A DNA stretch of 64,000 bases, from contig JADANN010000464.1 of the NCBI GenBank assembly GCA_018806985.1, forward strand, positions 777,501-841,500, in the 5' to 3' direction. Origin of the DNA: Angiostrongylus vasorum. Lineage: Eukaryota > Nematoda > Chromadorea > Rhabditida > Metastrongylidae. A program made the translations under genes and the position numbers. How positions within the stretch are numbered: the stretch's first letter is position 1; every line of letters starts with the position of its first letter. The notes beneath the pieces are model-generated. The model made no database searches. It was given only the letters and a program-made list of their open reading frames with translations, and was not told the DNA's origin. This document shows positions 38,860-54,489 of the stretch, one piece after another.

Positions 38860-39150
38860 TAGGGGTGCGTGTGGAGCAATGGTCGGACTCGACTTGCAAT
38901 GCACACATGGGATCGATCCCCGTGCCCTTGACTCACCAAGCCTTCCATTCCTCCGGGGTTGGAAAATTGGTACCAGACTTGCCTGGGAAGATAAAAAAAA
39001 CTGACTCGCTACATCAGTAGGTCACCATGAGTCATTATAAAGGCCAGATATGCATTCAGTCACTTCCAAAGATGCTTAATGAAGTCGAACGCATGGCGCA
39101 TCCCTCAGGGATTGATCAACGCCGAGAGCTTTATCGTTTATTCTTCTTTT
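38860..39150 (+). repeat. SINE-like repeat, family 1
   Basis: Plus-strand copy with gtggagcaatggtcgg head, gggatcgatcccc B-box-like block, tccggggttggaaaattggt and catccctcagggattgatca tail segment. Very close to the copies at 8.4 and 27.6 kb. Confidence 0.7.
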
Positions 39151-39402
39151 AGTCTTAATTTTAGTTTTGCCTTGGTTTTTTCGGTTTTATTTCTTAGTCT
39201 ATTATCTAGTTTTTTTTTCCTTAGAGAAAGAACTAAGCTTTCATTTCTATCCGAGAGATCGAATCCCATCTATACCACGAAGATGCACATCGATGCAACT
39301 GAAAAATCTTCAAATATTACTGTATTTAATTTAAGAGAGACTATCAAATTCACTCAGCAGTTGCTTTTCTAAGAATTCTTCATAAGAAGGAAAAGAAAAG
39401 AA

Positions 39403-39621
39403 ATGTCCTTCGATGCTCATTCAAATCCAAAACAACGTGCTAATGGCTCGCATCGGCAAGAACCCGGAAACGTTCCTGTACTCGAGAAAGCAGGCTATAG
39501 AAGGCTAGTGAGCCGTTTCAACTTTGCACCAATAAGAAAACAGAAGGAAACATTAATTGTGGATTTAAAAGATGAAGTAAACTCCATATCACAAGATATC
39601 ATAAAGGGAACGATGATTTTC
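39403..39621 (+). CDS. Possible 5' exon upstream of the receptor remnant
   Basis: An open frame of 73 codons starts MSFDAHSNPKQRANGSHRQE and stops exactly at a strong donor, gtgagt, in phase 0. Composition is polar and charged (RKQKETLIVDLKDEVNSISQ), as in the poorly conserved N-terminal part of a receptor. I do not recognise it. It lies 600 bases before the zinc-finger exon. It may belong to that gene or be chance. Confidence 0.25.
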
Positions 39622-40225
39622 GTGAGTACTTCATTCTGGCGTTCTCACTTTCCCACGGCTTCTGGTGCCATTAGCAGCTAACCACCTTATTTAAAGTGGA
39701 GTACTGAAAAATCGTTCACAATAAGTTGTTGGTTACTTCATGTTTTTATATCAGTACTTGCACTTGAATGCTTTTATAGCTCATAACCATCCAAAACCAC
39801 GTGGAATAGTTTAGATCGCAGCACAGATTCCAATTTCAACGGTAAACTGCTTTTTCAATAGGGTTTCCTTTCTGGACATCCGTGATAGCGCTTTGGGAAA
39901 TCGTTAGAATTTGATAGCAACTCATTGTGTCGTTGCCAAAGTGGCAGTGATTCGTGGCACTGGTTTAGTCTAAGCTCTGCTTCTAGGTGGAAATCTTGAA
40001 GTCATTCTCATGTTGAGTGGCATTACTGGGGAACGAACCATCGCTATACATTGCAGTTCGGCACTCTCTTCAATATTAGGTGAAGGGAGAATACAAATAA
40101 GCGAACTCTATCAGCTGAAGAGAACTTTCGAATGTTCAGAAGTGGAATTACCCATGCAGCACATCCAAATTATGGTACAATTCCAGCATGTATAAGAGTC
40201 GGCTAGTAAGACAGTTTGTTTTTAG

Positions 40226-40654
40226 TGTGTGGTGTGCGGTGGTCAAGCCTGTTCACATTTGTACTACGGCGTTGTTGTTTGCCATGGATGTAAGTGCTTC
40301 TTCTGGAGAACTGTAAAAAGCGGCTTGTCTTCTTAGTGTCGATTTGGCGGTCGTTGCTACATATCAACAAGTTCGTCTACATCAAAACGCTGAGAACTCC
40401 AGGATAGTGACGAACAGTGCGAGTGGGAAAGGCGAGATATGAAAAACAATGCGTCAGCAGTGGTTTTTGGTAATAAATTACTTCCTTTTATCGGATTTGT
40501 TTCGTGAGCATTAAATGGTCTTATAAAACAACAACAGAACACATTTGAAATATGGAAACCATGCCCTCCCATTATCGGCACTAGCCGTAGTAGCGTCAAT
40601 AAGTCTCCATTAATACCTAACGCGTACGAGAGTGTTCGCTCACTTGAATTGCAA
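40226..40654 (+). pseudogene. Nuclear hormone receptor DNA-binding domain with two in-frame stops
   Basis: After acceptor tttttag the frame reads CVVCGGQACSHLYYGVVVCH then GCKCFFWRTVKSGL, a textbook first C4 zinc finger of a nuclear receptor with its P-box helix. The second finger continues CRFGGRCYIST and ends EQCEW...MKNNA. It is broken by TAG at 40334-40336, where Tyr is usual before CRF, and by TGA at 40391-40393, where a zinc-binding Cys is expected. The exon would end at 40469 (donor gtaata). A further open block at 40538-40654 (NTFEIWKPCPPI to SLELQ, donor gtaagt) resembles a hinge exon but is out of phase. Receptor identity is clear; the stops suggest a dead gene or poor base calls. 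Confidence 0.75.
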
Positions 40655-41164
40655 GTAAGTATCATAACTCTTTTCATACTAGTCCGTTTCGTTTTGCTAG
40701 TTTTATGGAAAAGATTCCTTCACGAGGGCGCGTTAAGCTATTTCGTATACAGTGGTTTTCCGTACTCCACCTAATAGAAGAACTAGTTAAGCGTTTTTGG
40801 AGCCACCTTATAATCCCATCTATGACACTTCCTTGTCACCCGTTGTACAAAACACGAAAAATCTTCATGGATTCCACTTAAAATTAGCCTTTCGTTAACA
40901 AACTCTTTCGCTCGCTAAAAATAGAGTAGGATCTGGATACGAAAGATACAGTATCGATATAAAAATATATGATTGCAAAGTTTAGCACAACATACTTAAG
41001 CGATAATAAAAAACGAATTAGTTCAAAGCCTTGAACAATTTTCACACTGAATCCCTTCATCTTTGAGCGTCGGTTTGCTGCTGAATCCGTTCCGTCAATG
41101 CAAGTAGATTTCATAACCGTACACATTTTCTAAAACGCACCGTTCTTGCCCAAGGATCTCATTC

Positions 41165-44020
41165 ACAAAAGGATTTAATCTCGGTCAGTCACGAGGCAAC
41201 GTGGTACTTCTTCACGCGACACAACGATTAATCGCGGACCAAAGGTGACCTTGCTCTTCCCTGAGACCCAGGTGGCTTCAGGGATGGACTTTTCGCTTCA
41301 GCTGCGGCTATTTGGCGCATACCTTCTTTATTTACGAGGCCGTCATACATGCATGCGTAGCTGTGCTTTCGTTTATGCGGACTGTATTCTATGGATCAGT
41401 TGGGCCGAATACCTACAATCAAGTGACAGGGAAGTATATGGTAGGCGGTTAGGAGTCGCTTCCAACAAATAAGCTCCACGTCTACTCTGGCAGAGACTGT
41501 CAAGCTACCCCTACGTACGCTCGGCCTCCATGTTCAGTGCTTAGCAAGCTATACATAGGTATCAAGAAGCTAAGCACACTGAAATAAACAGGACACATTT
41601 CCCTGATTCCGAAAGAACCACAGATACGAGATTCATCGGTAGGACGAGTTCGGAGAGGCTGCTAAAATCTCAGGGCCATTCTAGCTGCCTAAATCGCATA
41701 GGACTAAGGTGACCATTTGCACCTACAATGAGCGAATCTCTTGAAAGTCCTTGAATGAGAACTTGATCATGCAGGCAAGAAGGATAAGGTACGACGGTAT
41801 CGGACTGGACTCCCAATGGAGAGTGCCATAACGAAATAGACCACATCGTAGTAAATAGAAGGTTTTGCTTAACCGATGGCGCTGTTGTCCCAATTTTCTA
41901 CACGGGATCAGACCATCGCCTCCTTGGTGCGAGATTTTATTTTTCGCGGAAAAGGGGAAAAAATGCCAAATTGAAAAAATGAAGTCCCAAAACCACCATA
42001 AACTGGGACTTGTATAATTCACTTAGTTGGGTGCTGGAAAGATGCCATTCTCGACAACATCGACGAAGAATACGATCGGCTCATCCAATACCTTCACATT
42101 AATGCTATCAAAGCCGAGATTTCGAAAGTCACCAAGAGACTTCCGTCTCCAGAGACAGTCGAGATCATACGTCAACATGGAATCGCACGAGGCACGGGCA
42201 ACTGCTAACTCACGTCGGAAGTTGTAAAGTGCTGCAGGAAGACGATGAACAAAGATTTCAAAGCGAAACGAGCACCAGTTATGATCGAGGTCTCGGCGAC
42301 CGGGAAATGCATCCGAAAAGCCCACCGAAAACTCGCCACTTACAAGACCAAGGTAGTTGAACTGTGACGCCCAGACGGAACAGTTAGAGCTCTCGGAAAG
42401 GCAATGATGAAAATCATTCGCGATTAGAACTTGGATCTATTCAATCGCCACGTCCTCATGACCTTAAACGAAATAAAGGAGGAAGGATATGTCGTCCCCC
42501 ACCTGTTCTCCCTTCCAAAATTCTACAAGCTATTTCGTTGATGAGGAATCGAACAACATCAGGTCAGGAGAGGGAAAGATCTGAACACCTTAATAACCTT
42601 CCGCCAGTCCTCGTAAACATACTGGCTCAGCTCTTCACACGTTACCTGTCTGAATGCAAGGTCCCTACTCAGTAGAACAGTAGAAGACCAGTAAGACCGT
42701 GTTATTGTTCAAGAAGGGTGACCTACCCGATATCGGGAACTATCGTCCAATCTGCTTGCTCTCTGTCGTCTACAAACTTTTCACTCGAGTCATCCTAAAC
42801 AGGATTGATAGAACACTTGACGAAGGACAGCCATGTGAGCAAGCAGAGTTTCGAAAAGGATTTGGTACGATGGACCACATGCACACGATAACAAGGCTCA
42901 TTGAAGTATCACGAAAGTACAAAAGACCGCTCTGTCTCACTTTGATCGATTTACAGAAGGCCTTTGATTCAACTGAAATAGAAGCAGTCATGGAAGCCCT
43001 TGATGGTCAAGGAGTCCCTACTCAGTAGATAAAGATTCTTCGTGAGCTGTACAAAAATTTCACCATCAAAATATCACCATGACATTAACATCGACGTCAA
43101 AAGAGGAGTTAGACAAGGCGATACCATCTCGCCAAAATTATTTACTGCCACCCTCCAGAACGTCATGCGAACATTAGAATAGGATAATATGGGAGTGGAA
43201 ATCGATGGTCGGCAGTTACACCATCTTCGCTTTGCTGATGACATCGTCCTTATAACACCAAACATTAGCCAAGCGGAACGTATGCTTGCCGACTTTGATA
43301 AGGCCTGTGGAAAGATTGGTCTTCGTCTAAATCTCACAAGGACGATGTTCATGAGGAACGGATTGGTTTCGTATGCACCATTCACGCTCAACGGAACGAA
43401 TATTTCCGATAGCTCTAGTTACGTCTATCTTGGTGGGAAATCAACATAATGAACGATTTAGTCCAAGAGCATCAAGGACGTACTGAAGAGAACAGGGAAC
43501 ACCAAAATTCCAGCCCATCTTTCCGACTCCACGACCCTTCCTGCTATTACAAATGGTGAGAAACTTGGTCGTTACGCAAGCGGCATGAAAGATCACGCAG
43601 CGTGCAGACAAAAGGATGACGCTAATAGTATCCTGTGTTACACAAATAGGGAAGAGGATGCCAAGCCCCGACCTGCATCAACGATCAAAGATCAAAGATG
43701 CTGTTCTATACGTCAAACATTCAATGATAAGGTGGGCTGAACACGTAATTCGTATGAACGACAATGGACAAGAGCCGTTAGTGACTGAATTCTTCGGGAT
43801 GTCAAACGTACTGCAGGAAGACCACTGACCCGATGGTCAGAGTTCTTCACGAAGAGCCGAGAAGAAAGATATGATGCTCAACGAGTCCCTAGAGCGTGCA
43901 GAACCCTGTGGGCCAATCTTTCACGAGACAAGGAAAAATAAAAGATTTATTGGCGCCCGCTCGAGTTACTCAACGATCAATGGGACTACAGGTGATGCAG
44001 GTGAAACAGCAGTTTTATGG
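41165..44020 (+). mobile_element. RTE-type LINE, plus strand, endonuclease largely deleted
   Basis: Same family as the minus copy at 45-49 kb. The 5' leader (about 41165-41720) matches that copy's leader in reverse complement. Most of the endonuclease region is then missing, and the match resumes near 41740 and continues through the linker at 42020. The RT at 42699-43028 reads VLLFKKGDLPDIGNYRPICL to IDLQKAFDS. A second RT frame at 43189-43449 keeps the catalytic FADD box (43231-43242). Stops TAG at 42673-42675 and 43026-43028 fall after PTQ in both places, exactly as in the other copy. The 3' part (to about 44020) is frameshifted and lacks a segment. It lies within the presumed receptor intron. 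Confidence 0.88.
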
Positions 44021-44339
44021 TGTGTAGTCGTCTTGTGAGAAATTCTCAATGTCATTATAGCGAGTTTTAGAGTGAACAAAAAAGTGAGATATGAACAATA
44101 CTCAGAAACTCAGGTGGGCTTCGAATCCGCAATTACGCTTACGGGGTGCTCACCTGCTGTCCATGACACCAACCTAGGCCCTTGCTTTGTCTTCCTCTTG
44201 GCCATGTTTCCACTGGATCGATACTACCAGCAACCACTCGCCAATAGAAACGATCTAGAGGACACAAACTGGCACTAAACCCAGTTTCACGTAGTACCCC
44301 TCGCCATGAAAATGAAAACGTAGTAAATAAAAATTAAGA

Positions 44340-44650
44340 AACTGGATAAGAAGCGTTCGGCATTGACGCGACCTCTTAGCGATACTTCATACATCGGACT
44401 CCATTCGTAGGATCGTCGAAGTGAATGGAAGCAAATTCGATCTATTCAATGACTCATGGGAGTCTATCGATGCATCAGTCGATGTTTTCGTACACTCAAA
44501 CCAGTATGTAGAAATTTGTTGACCCCAGATGATTGAGTGGATTGGATTGATTCACCTTGTGCGCGGGATAGAGCCAAACGCAACGAGTGCACTGCAGGAC
44601 ATCATTAACCATGCGCTGTACGTGCCTCTTCATACGATTACCTACTTTAC
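44340..44650 (-). repeat. SINE-like repeat, family 1, diverged
   Basis: Minus copy lying in the gap between the two RTE elements: gcgttcggcattgacgcgac, gtcgaagtgaatggaagcaa, ggagtctatcgatgcatcag, head complement near 44600-44630. Confidence 0.5.
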
Positions 44651-45009
44651 ATTTTTACTAAACTTTTTAGTAGCTACAGAAAGAAGGAAATCGTTTAATA
44701 CTACTAGGCGGAATATAGAAAATTCTTATTTAACACTTTTCTTCTTTTCTTACGTTAATACCTAAACAATTTAAGGTTTAGAGAGAAAAATAGGGAAAAA
44801 AAGAATCTCATCGTTTAAGTAGACAGTAGTCTGCAATGCTTATCAGTTTTCAGCTGGTAGAAATGCCTGTCGATGTTGCCGCTTCAACCGATTTCTCGAA
44901 TCTGGAATAAGACTCGTCGGTGATTTTTTTACAGGTTCCATTTCTTTCATTTAATTCCTTGTTTTTAAAGATATAAACAATTTTTTTTCACGTTCGCGTA
45001 AACCGACAT

Positions 45010-45200
45010 CACAAACTGCGCTGACCCAGCAACTTCTTTCATTTGATTCATTTCCTCTAATCCATGTTAAACATGAAGATTCCCAAATTCGTGTGTGGGT
45101 TCTGCTGCCAGTTGAGGAGTTTGGTCATCTTTGTAGACTCTTGATTGCTGCTCGAATGGATTCTCCGTAGAATCCTGGAATAATTGAGCTGGGCTGGTCT
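45010..45200 (-). repeat. SINE-like repeat, family 3, partial
   Basis: gattcatttcctctaatcca, tgctgccagttgaggagttt, gattctccgtagaatcctgg: family-3 body abutting the 3' end of the minus RTE copy. Confidence 0.4.
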
Positions 45201-45344
45201 TAGGAACTCCACACAGGCGCTCGTCAGCTTTTACTCATCGCAGGAGCTTTTCCTTTCCAGAGCATAGCAAAACGCGAAGTTTTCCTCGTGCGGATAGGAA
45301 GATGCATAGATACTCGATATACCAACAGTTTTTCGGAAAGTTGG

Positions 45345-48765
<3,421 letters not shown>

Positions 48766-49629
48766 GAGGGAGATCCGTGGGGATTGCAGTAGGAAATTTT
48801 TTTGTGCTGTGGTAGTTTGGCAATAAATCAGAGATGTTCAGGAATAAAGGTGTTTTCCAGCATATTGTCGCGATGGGACAAAATTTTAGGGGAAATTACA
48901 GGAACACTAAACAATCCATGTGTCCTCTATTGGCGTCAAAGGTGAAAATACGAGTGTTTCGCTAAAAACCGCTACAATAAAGTGAAAAAAAGACAATAAA
49001 AAAGCTCACGGTGATCCATTTTACAGCAGTTCGAATATACAAGAAAAGCGAGATGCTCCTGAAACGGAAACATTACACTATCGATAGTGATGAGTTCGTA
49101 GAGAACGTGGAGAATACCGTCACGGTTAGTGTCCGTTGTCGCTGAGTACATCAGATATTGTGTTTCATGGAGAGAACAATAATGAAGCAAACATTTATAA
49201 AGTTTGAAATCATTCCTTTCTTTGAGTAAGTTTGTTACTTTTGTTAAAGAAATTTGGCTAAGGAAGAATTTTCTTGCGTAGTAGGAAACTGTACAAGAAG
49301 TAGAAAAGTAAATAGATAATGCAAATCATAACAAATCGTTCCTAAACAAGGATTTTCTCCTTCACGCTATCAAAGATGATTTAAAATAGGAAAGAAATTT
49401 TGTCTTAATGCTGGATATCAAGTAACTACTGATGGATCATCACCGACTGACTTCAACATTGTTGTTGACTGAACGCACAGCCAGCGGCGGATGTGAAAGA
49501 AGCGGTGGAAGACCATTGTTTCCTTCGTTTATCTCGTTGGCGAAAGTGATTGACGAGCCAGAGATTCTTGACGGATATCGTAGTGAGGTAAGTCTTTACA
49601 TTCTGTGTTTTAGTTAATGTATAAACAAA

Positions 49630-49905
49630 GAATAAAGGATAAAACGGTCCGCTTTGATCAATTCCATTGCACCATGTTGTCGATTCCGTTGAGCATCGCA
49701 GTGGTGATTAAATGCTTACTAAGCAGATACAAAAATTCCTGGTGGCCACCGTACTATCAAGCTATGTCCTTCTAGCCTGGGCCGACACCCAATGTGCGAA
49801 CGCGGAAAGGATGGAGGAGGCAATGCTAGCTCAGAACGTGGGATTGAATCAACCACCGCATGTGCATTACATAGCACTTTTAATCCATGCGTTGCGCGCT
49901 CCCCT
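49630..49905 (-). repeat. SINE-like repeat, family 1, partial
   Basis: Minus copy in the receptor region: aaggataaaacggtccgctt then ttgatcaattcc tail, gtgattaaatgctta, and a head complement around ggattgaatcaaccaccgca and ccatgcgttgcgcgct. Partial and diverged. Confidence 0.4.
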
Positions 49906-50329
49906 TATTTTTACAGCTACTTATATGTTTTACAAAATTTGCGCAAAAAATCCCTGTTGAAACTGCTTGATTGTTTCTAAATGAAGGCGACTGTTTAAGG
50001 ACTCTGGAGCAGACGAAACCTTTGAAAAGCATAAACCTTTAATCAGTCCAAAATCTAATAGTGCTGAATTCGTCCAGAAAACATTCGAGTGTTAAATTAG
50101 TTCAGAAATTCCATTTCAAATGCGACGACTTCGAATTCTAGTCGTTCGTTCGATACTATTTCGCTTAAGATCTTAATAGAATAGGATTACGATTAGATGG
50201 CGATGAAAATAGGAAAAGATAGAAAAACCCCATTCTAGGTATAGATTTTGTACCAAGCAATGCTTTTATTTTGTCAGAACCCTCAAAGAAATAAGTGGTA
50301 CTAAAGTGCAGTTTTCCTATAAAAATCTC

Positions 50330-50600
50330 TCGACGTTTATCAATCCCTAGGGATGCGCCATGCCTTCGACTTCATTAAGAACCGTTAAAGGGGATTGAAC
50401 GTATGTCTGGCTTTTAAAATAGCTCATGATAGCCTATCAATGTATCGAGTCAATGCTCCTATCCTCCCACACTACTCTGGTATCAACTTGCCGACCACGG
50501 GGGAATGGAGGGCTTGGTCGGCCTGGGGGGGCGGGGATCGATCCCATGTGTATAGCAAGGCGCCTCCGACCACTGCGCCATGCACGCCTTTTCTATATTG
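50330..50600 (-). repeat. SINE-like repeat, family 1
   Basis: Minus-strand copy: tail tctcgacgtttatcaatccc at its left edge, tRNA-like head complement (gcctccgaccactgcgccat) near 50560-50585, and gggatcgatccc near 50530. Confidence 0.65.
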
Positions 50601-50789
50601 GAGGAAGTACATAAAATAATCTTTTCATGCTACATAGAATTCGAGAAAAATTAGTGTTATGACATATACAAGATTAAGTGGCAAATCCGACATTAACTTC
50701 CGAACAGCTTAGTAGTTCATATTTATGTAGTTTTATCCTGTTATCTTTTACTCTTCCTTCCATTTTTTTTCCATATTTTCTTAGAATGT

Positions 50790-51050
50790 TTATAGCGCAG
50801 TGTTAGGAGAAGCCCTGCAATACACATGGGGTCGATCCCAGTCTGTGTAGCAAGGCGCCTTCGACCACTGCGCACCAAGCTCACAAAAGCCTCCACACCT
50901 CCGGGGTAGGCAAAGTGGGGCCAGACTTGTCTCGGAGGATAGTAGCACTGGCCCGATACATCGGTATGCCACCAGCCACCTCCAACGAAGTTTAATGCAT
51001 GGCGCATCTATCAGGGACTGGTCAACGCAGGGAGCTTTATCCTTTTTAGT
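50790..51050 (+). repeat. SINE-like repeat, family 1, rearranged head
   Basis: Plus copy with gcgcagtgttaggagaagcc head, a stretch of reverse-oriented head (gcgccttcgaccactgcgca) inserted near 50850-50875, and a normal body from tccggggtaggcaaa to ggactggtcaacgcaggga. Faces the minus copy at 50330-50600. Confidence 0.55.
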
Positions 51051-51839
51051 TTTCCTATGTACAGCAAAAAACGCTGCCGTTTGGCACAATCTTAGAAAAC
51101 AAATCAATGGCAAGCACCTCTTCATCGATATGCTAATGCGAGGTTAATAAAAATCAACAGAAGTGGATGAGTAACAGTATATAGGCTAAGGAGAAAGCGG
51201 AGGACGATTTTTAACAACGTTTACTTTTAAAAAATATGCGGAATGTTTCTTTCTTCCACAGATGAGCTTCCGTCCCTGTGCTACGGCTGATGAAGTGGCA
51301 AGTGCAGACGGTGAGCGAAGACTACTAACGTGGGCAATCCACTGGACAAAGAAGGCATGGAAAACACCATCAACAATATCGACAAAGTCTCACTCAGATC
51401 TGCAGATATGAGGACATTACAAAACTGCCTTCCAACCTTCGCTTGGTGATCGATTGTTGGTCATCTTCAGAATGCGCTGTTACGACAATGTTACGTGCCA
51501 CTGATTTTGTTGGAGCTCGGCATTCGGTCTTACGGAGTTGCTGCACGTGCTAAAAATTGGTGCAGATCATGGCCGGCAGCAGTACCTGATATTTTGCTCT
51601 TGCCTAACAATACCTACCTGCAGCCGGACTGCCGGTTACCACGGAACTGGTCAGTTAAATAGACTTTTCTTTTCACTATTATTAATACTTTTATTACTAT
51701 TAGTACTGCTATTGCGAATAGTACTTCTATTACTAATAGTACCAGTAGATGTGAAGCAGTTGCTAGAGTTAGTATGACTTCGTCTTTCAAACTCTTACCG
51801 ATATTTTACCTTTTTTTTATTTTCTGCCTTCTATACTTT

Positions 51840-52095
51840 TTATGGCAGGTTATTAAGCGAAATACAACCACAAGATTGCTGAGATATTTACAAAACTCCG
51901 GACCGCAGGTGTTTGCGATGAACTAGCTGAGAGACAGGCGAAACGAAGGACCCGCATGGTGTGGTGGTGAACGCGTTACTCCCCGGAAAGGACAATAGCG
52001 CGTTCGTTCCCCACCGCAAACACCTGCGGTCCGGAGTTTTGCAAACATCTCAGTAATCTTACCGATATTGTTGGTAGTACACGGAAATTTGATTA
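51840..52095 (+). repeat. Family-2 repeat, flanked by short inverted block
   Basis: caaaactccggaccgcaggt at 51890 is mirrored by acctgcggtccggagttttg at 52020. Between them lies the tRNA-like block tggtgtggtggtgaacgcgt / gcgcgttcgttcccc. Part of the same family as the 54.5 kb pair. Confidence 0.6.
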
Positions 52096-52369
52096 CAGTG
52101 CCTCTATAATCTTAGTAGTTGCCAATAGTTAGCCTACAGGACGGTATAGTTATTAAGCACAAAAAATGTGTTCATGAGCTGTGTGGAACAGAAATTTCTG
52201 AAGATACAGTCAAACACTATTTAGGTAAAAAAGTAAATACGATGTTCTTGCAACTGGGACAATCTGTAGATGGTATAACATTCTGTTGGAAGGCATGTTT
52301 CAGAGAAAACCTAGTAAATTCACGAAAAGAAGGTTCCTAGTTAGAATGAGGACTAAAGAGTTAAATTTC

Positions 52370-52640
52370 CCGACGTTGGTCTAATTTTGAAAAAAAAAAA
52401 CACCATGCATCCAGTTCCATTCGTAGCATCGTGGAGATAATTGCATGGATATCTGGCCCATACGACGACTTACGGTAACCTACCGGCTTATTAAAGCAAT
52501 ATTTCGGTCTTGTGGTATTAATTTGCTGAACCCGAAGGGATGGTGGCCTGGCTACGTCGGAGCACAAGACTGAACCAAAGACCAGATGTGCATTTAAGGA
52601 CACCTTCGACCACTGTGTAACATGCTCCCTTTTCCCTTTT
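52370..52640 (-). repeat. SINE-like repeat, family 1, diverged
   Basis: Minus copy: cccgacgttggtctaatttt, accatgcatccagttccatt, gcatggatatctggcccata, ggacaccttcgaccactgtg. Lies between receptor exon blocks. Confidence 0.5.
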
Positions 52641-52889
52641 CTGCTATTCTTCAATTATTTCTTGTCAAGTGTTTCATGATCTCGGCTTTCTCACCTCGAA
52701 CACAATTTAAGCACTACTGAAATGGACAAAACGTCATTTTATTTCGTTGCAATTGTCGTCGATGGAGTTGGTGCCACTGAAGGCACATGTCGTGCTCAAC
52801 ATGGGTAAATATTTTATAGGCTAGCCCATGAATTGAATACATTCGCTCTAAGCCTCACCATAATTGGAAACCACCATATTGAGCATACT

Positions 52890-53300
52890 ATGTAGAATGC
52901 AACTACAATGCTGGGGTATTTAGAAAACTCCGGAACACACGTGTCTGCAGCGGGAATCGAACACGCTATTGCTTTTCAGGGGGTAACGCGTTCACCATTG
53001 CACCATTTGGGCCCTTCGTTTCGTCTTTCTTTCAGCGGGTTTCCTAACGACGCCATCAGCAATCATCCGTCAACGGGTTTGGTCTGGGGAGCACAAATTA
53101 GCATTGAAAACAGTTAAGCTGAGGATGTAGTCAAAATCGTAGTGTTAACTTTTAATTTTCCTACTACAAACTTTCACGCCAGGGTGATTTTGTGAGATAC
53201 AACCTCCTGGAAAGAGCAATACTGTGTTCGCTCCCCACTACAATTTCAGCATCATTGTGGTTGTGTTTCCCGTAATACCTTGCATTGAAAAATTGCAGTA
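52890..53300 (-). repeat. Family-2 repeat, minus strand
   Basis: aaaactccggaacacacgtg, ggtaacgcgttcaccattgc, cccttcgtttcgtctttctt, gccatcagcaatcatccgtc and aacagttaagctgaggatgt occur in the family order, reverse to the copy at 51.9 kb. Some plus-oriented pieces follow to about 53300. Confidence 0.55.
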
Positions 53301-54489
53301 GATGGTAAATAAAAGCTAACACTGAGTATATTGATTTCATCTTCTCAAATAAGCCAAACTATAATCCTAAAAAATCAAACTTTCGACCAATCGACCAGCG
53401 TACCATTGATTAAGTTGATCTGTGAGGTTTTTCTGCACATAAACCATTTCTTAAGCTAGTTCCTCTCACAAATTCAAATATGAACAGGAAGAGAAGCCGT
53501 AATTATAATTTCTGGTCTGACTGGTCTGACAGTGGTCGTTGAAGCCAATGAGAAAAGAAGATCAACCCGAGTTTTTACACTTCTTTCCGCACAGGAAAAT
53601 GTTTAAATGAAAACAAGAAATGAATGATTCAGATGCTCGAACTCTCTCCTCTGAAGGCGAAGCAGCAGTGAGGGCGTCACGCGACCGTGTTCTTTCTGCG
53701 CTCTATCGCCACTGTACGAATTACGCCGAGCAGCAAAAAGCAGCTGCTCGTCTCACCACAGTTCTGCTGACGCTACCACAACTGCATGTGTGACGAGCTC
53801 CATAATACTAGTTATTTTGAGTCATTAAGTAAATGCCTGAGTCGCCGTATTCACCGATGGGTAAACATTGATGGTATTTTGACAGATCTCTGGGAAGAGA
53901 CGCAATAAGTTAAATCGCCCATGAGTTCTGCAAGAGATAAATTACTGTGGTTTTCTTTATAGTTAGATATGACTTACTGCTGTAGATATTGCAGCTAATA
54001 TCTACGAAGTAGTGGAACATCAGAAGATGCGTCACACATTTGCGCTGCCTTGCGAGCTGAATCCAATTCTGGTTCAGTTATTCGGTGATATCTTCGATGA
54101 CGGCAAAATTGATGGGTCGCAACTCACTTGAGAATTCTTTGCCTAGGTGCGGATGATTTTTTAAAATATTATATAGATATACCAATGTTTGACGTTTTTC
54201 ATTGTCGATACGTCAAAACGTCGGCCAAATAAGGGGTTTACATAACAACCTCGTATAGGCTTATCAGTGAAGAAACTAGATGTTTCACTATTTTTCAGCC
54301 GTTCTGCTTCATGTAGTCCTTCATCCAGTGCGATGAGCAGTTGACTAGTCGAGATCGAAGATGCGGCGTGATCTTTCGTGATCTTCATAGAAGGCACTTT
54401 CGTCATAAGTTGCTTCATGTGATCAATCAATTTAAAGAAGTAAAATTCGTAGAGTTTGTGGTTAAACTTCGTGAGTGGACTCCGTACAG

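Larger units (their letters stand above)
49426..54131 (+). pseudogene. Nuclear hormone receptor ligand-binding domain, scattered exon blocks with frame problems
   Basis: Blocks on the + strand: about 49432-49588 (STLLLTERTASGG, SLAKVIDEPEILDGYRSE, donor gtaagt); 51262 to about 51420 (MSFRPCATADEVASADGERR, then LLTWAIHWTKK, then a frame change to NNIDKVSL); 51471 to about 51655 (ALLRQCYVPLILLELGIRSY and the beta-turn PDILLLPNNTYLQPD); 52129-52224 (SLQDGIVIKHKKCVHELCG); 53633-53787 (LSSEGEAAVRASRDRVLSAL to TVLLTLPQLH); and 53986-54131 (DIAANIYEVVEHQKMRHTF to stop TGA). These match helices 3 to 12 of nuclear receptor ligand domains in order. Several junction phases do not fit and one block changes frame. 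It is probably the same gene as the zinc finger at 40.2 kb, split by two LINE insertions. The subfamily is not determined. Confidence 0.6.

Noticed and set aside
49712..49960. 82-codon open frame with a hydrophobic start
   Set aside because: Lies in a reverse-oriented family-1 repeat; the apparent signal peptide is coincidental.
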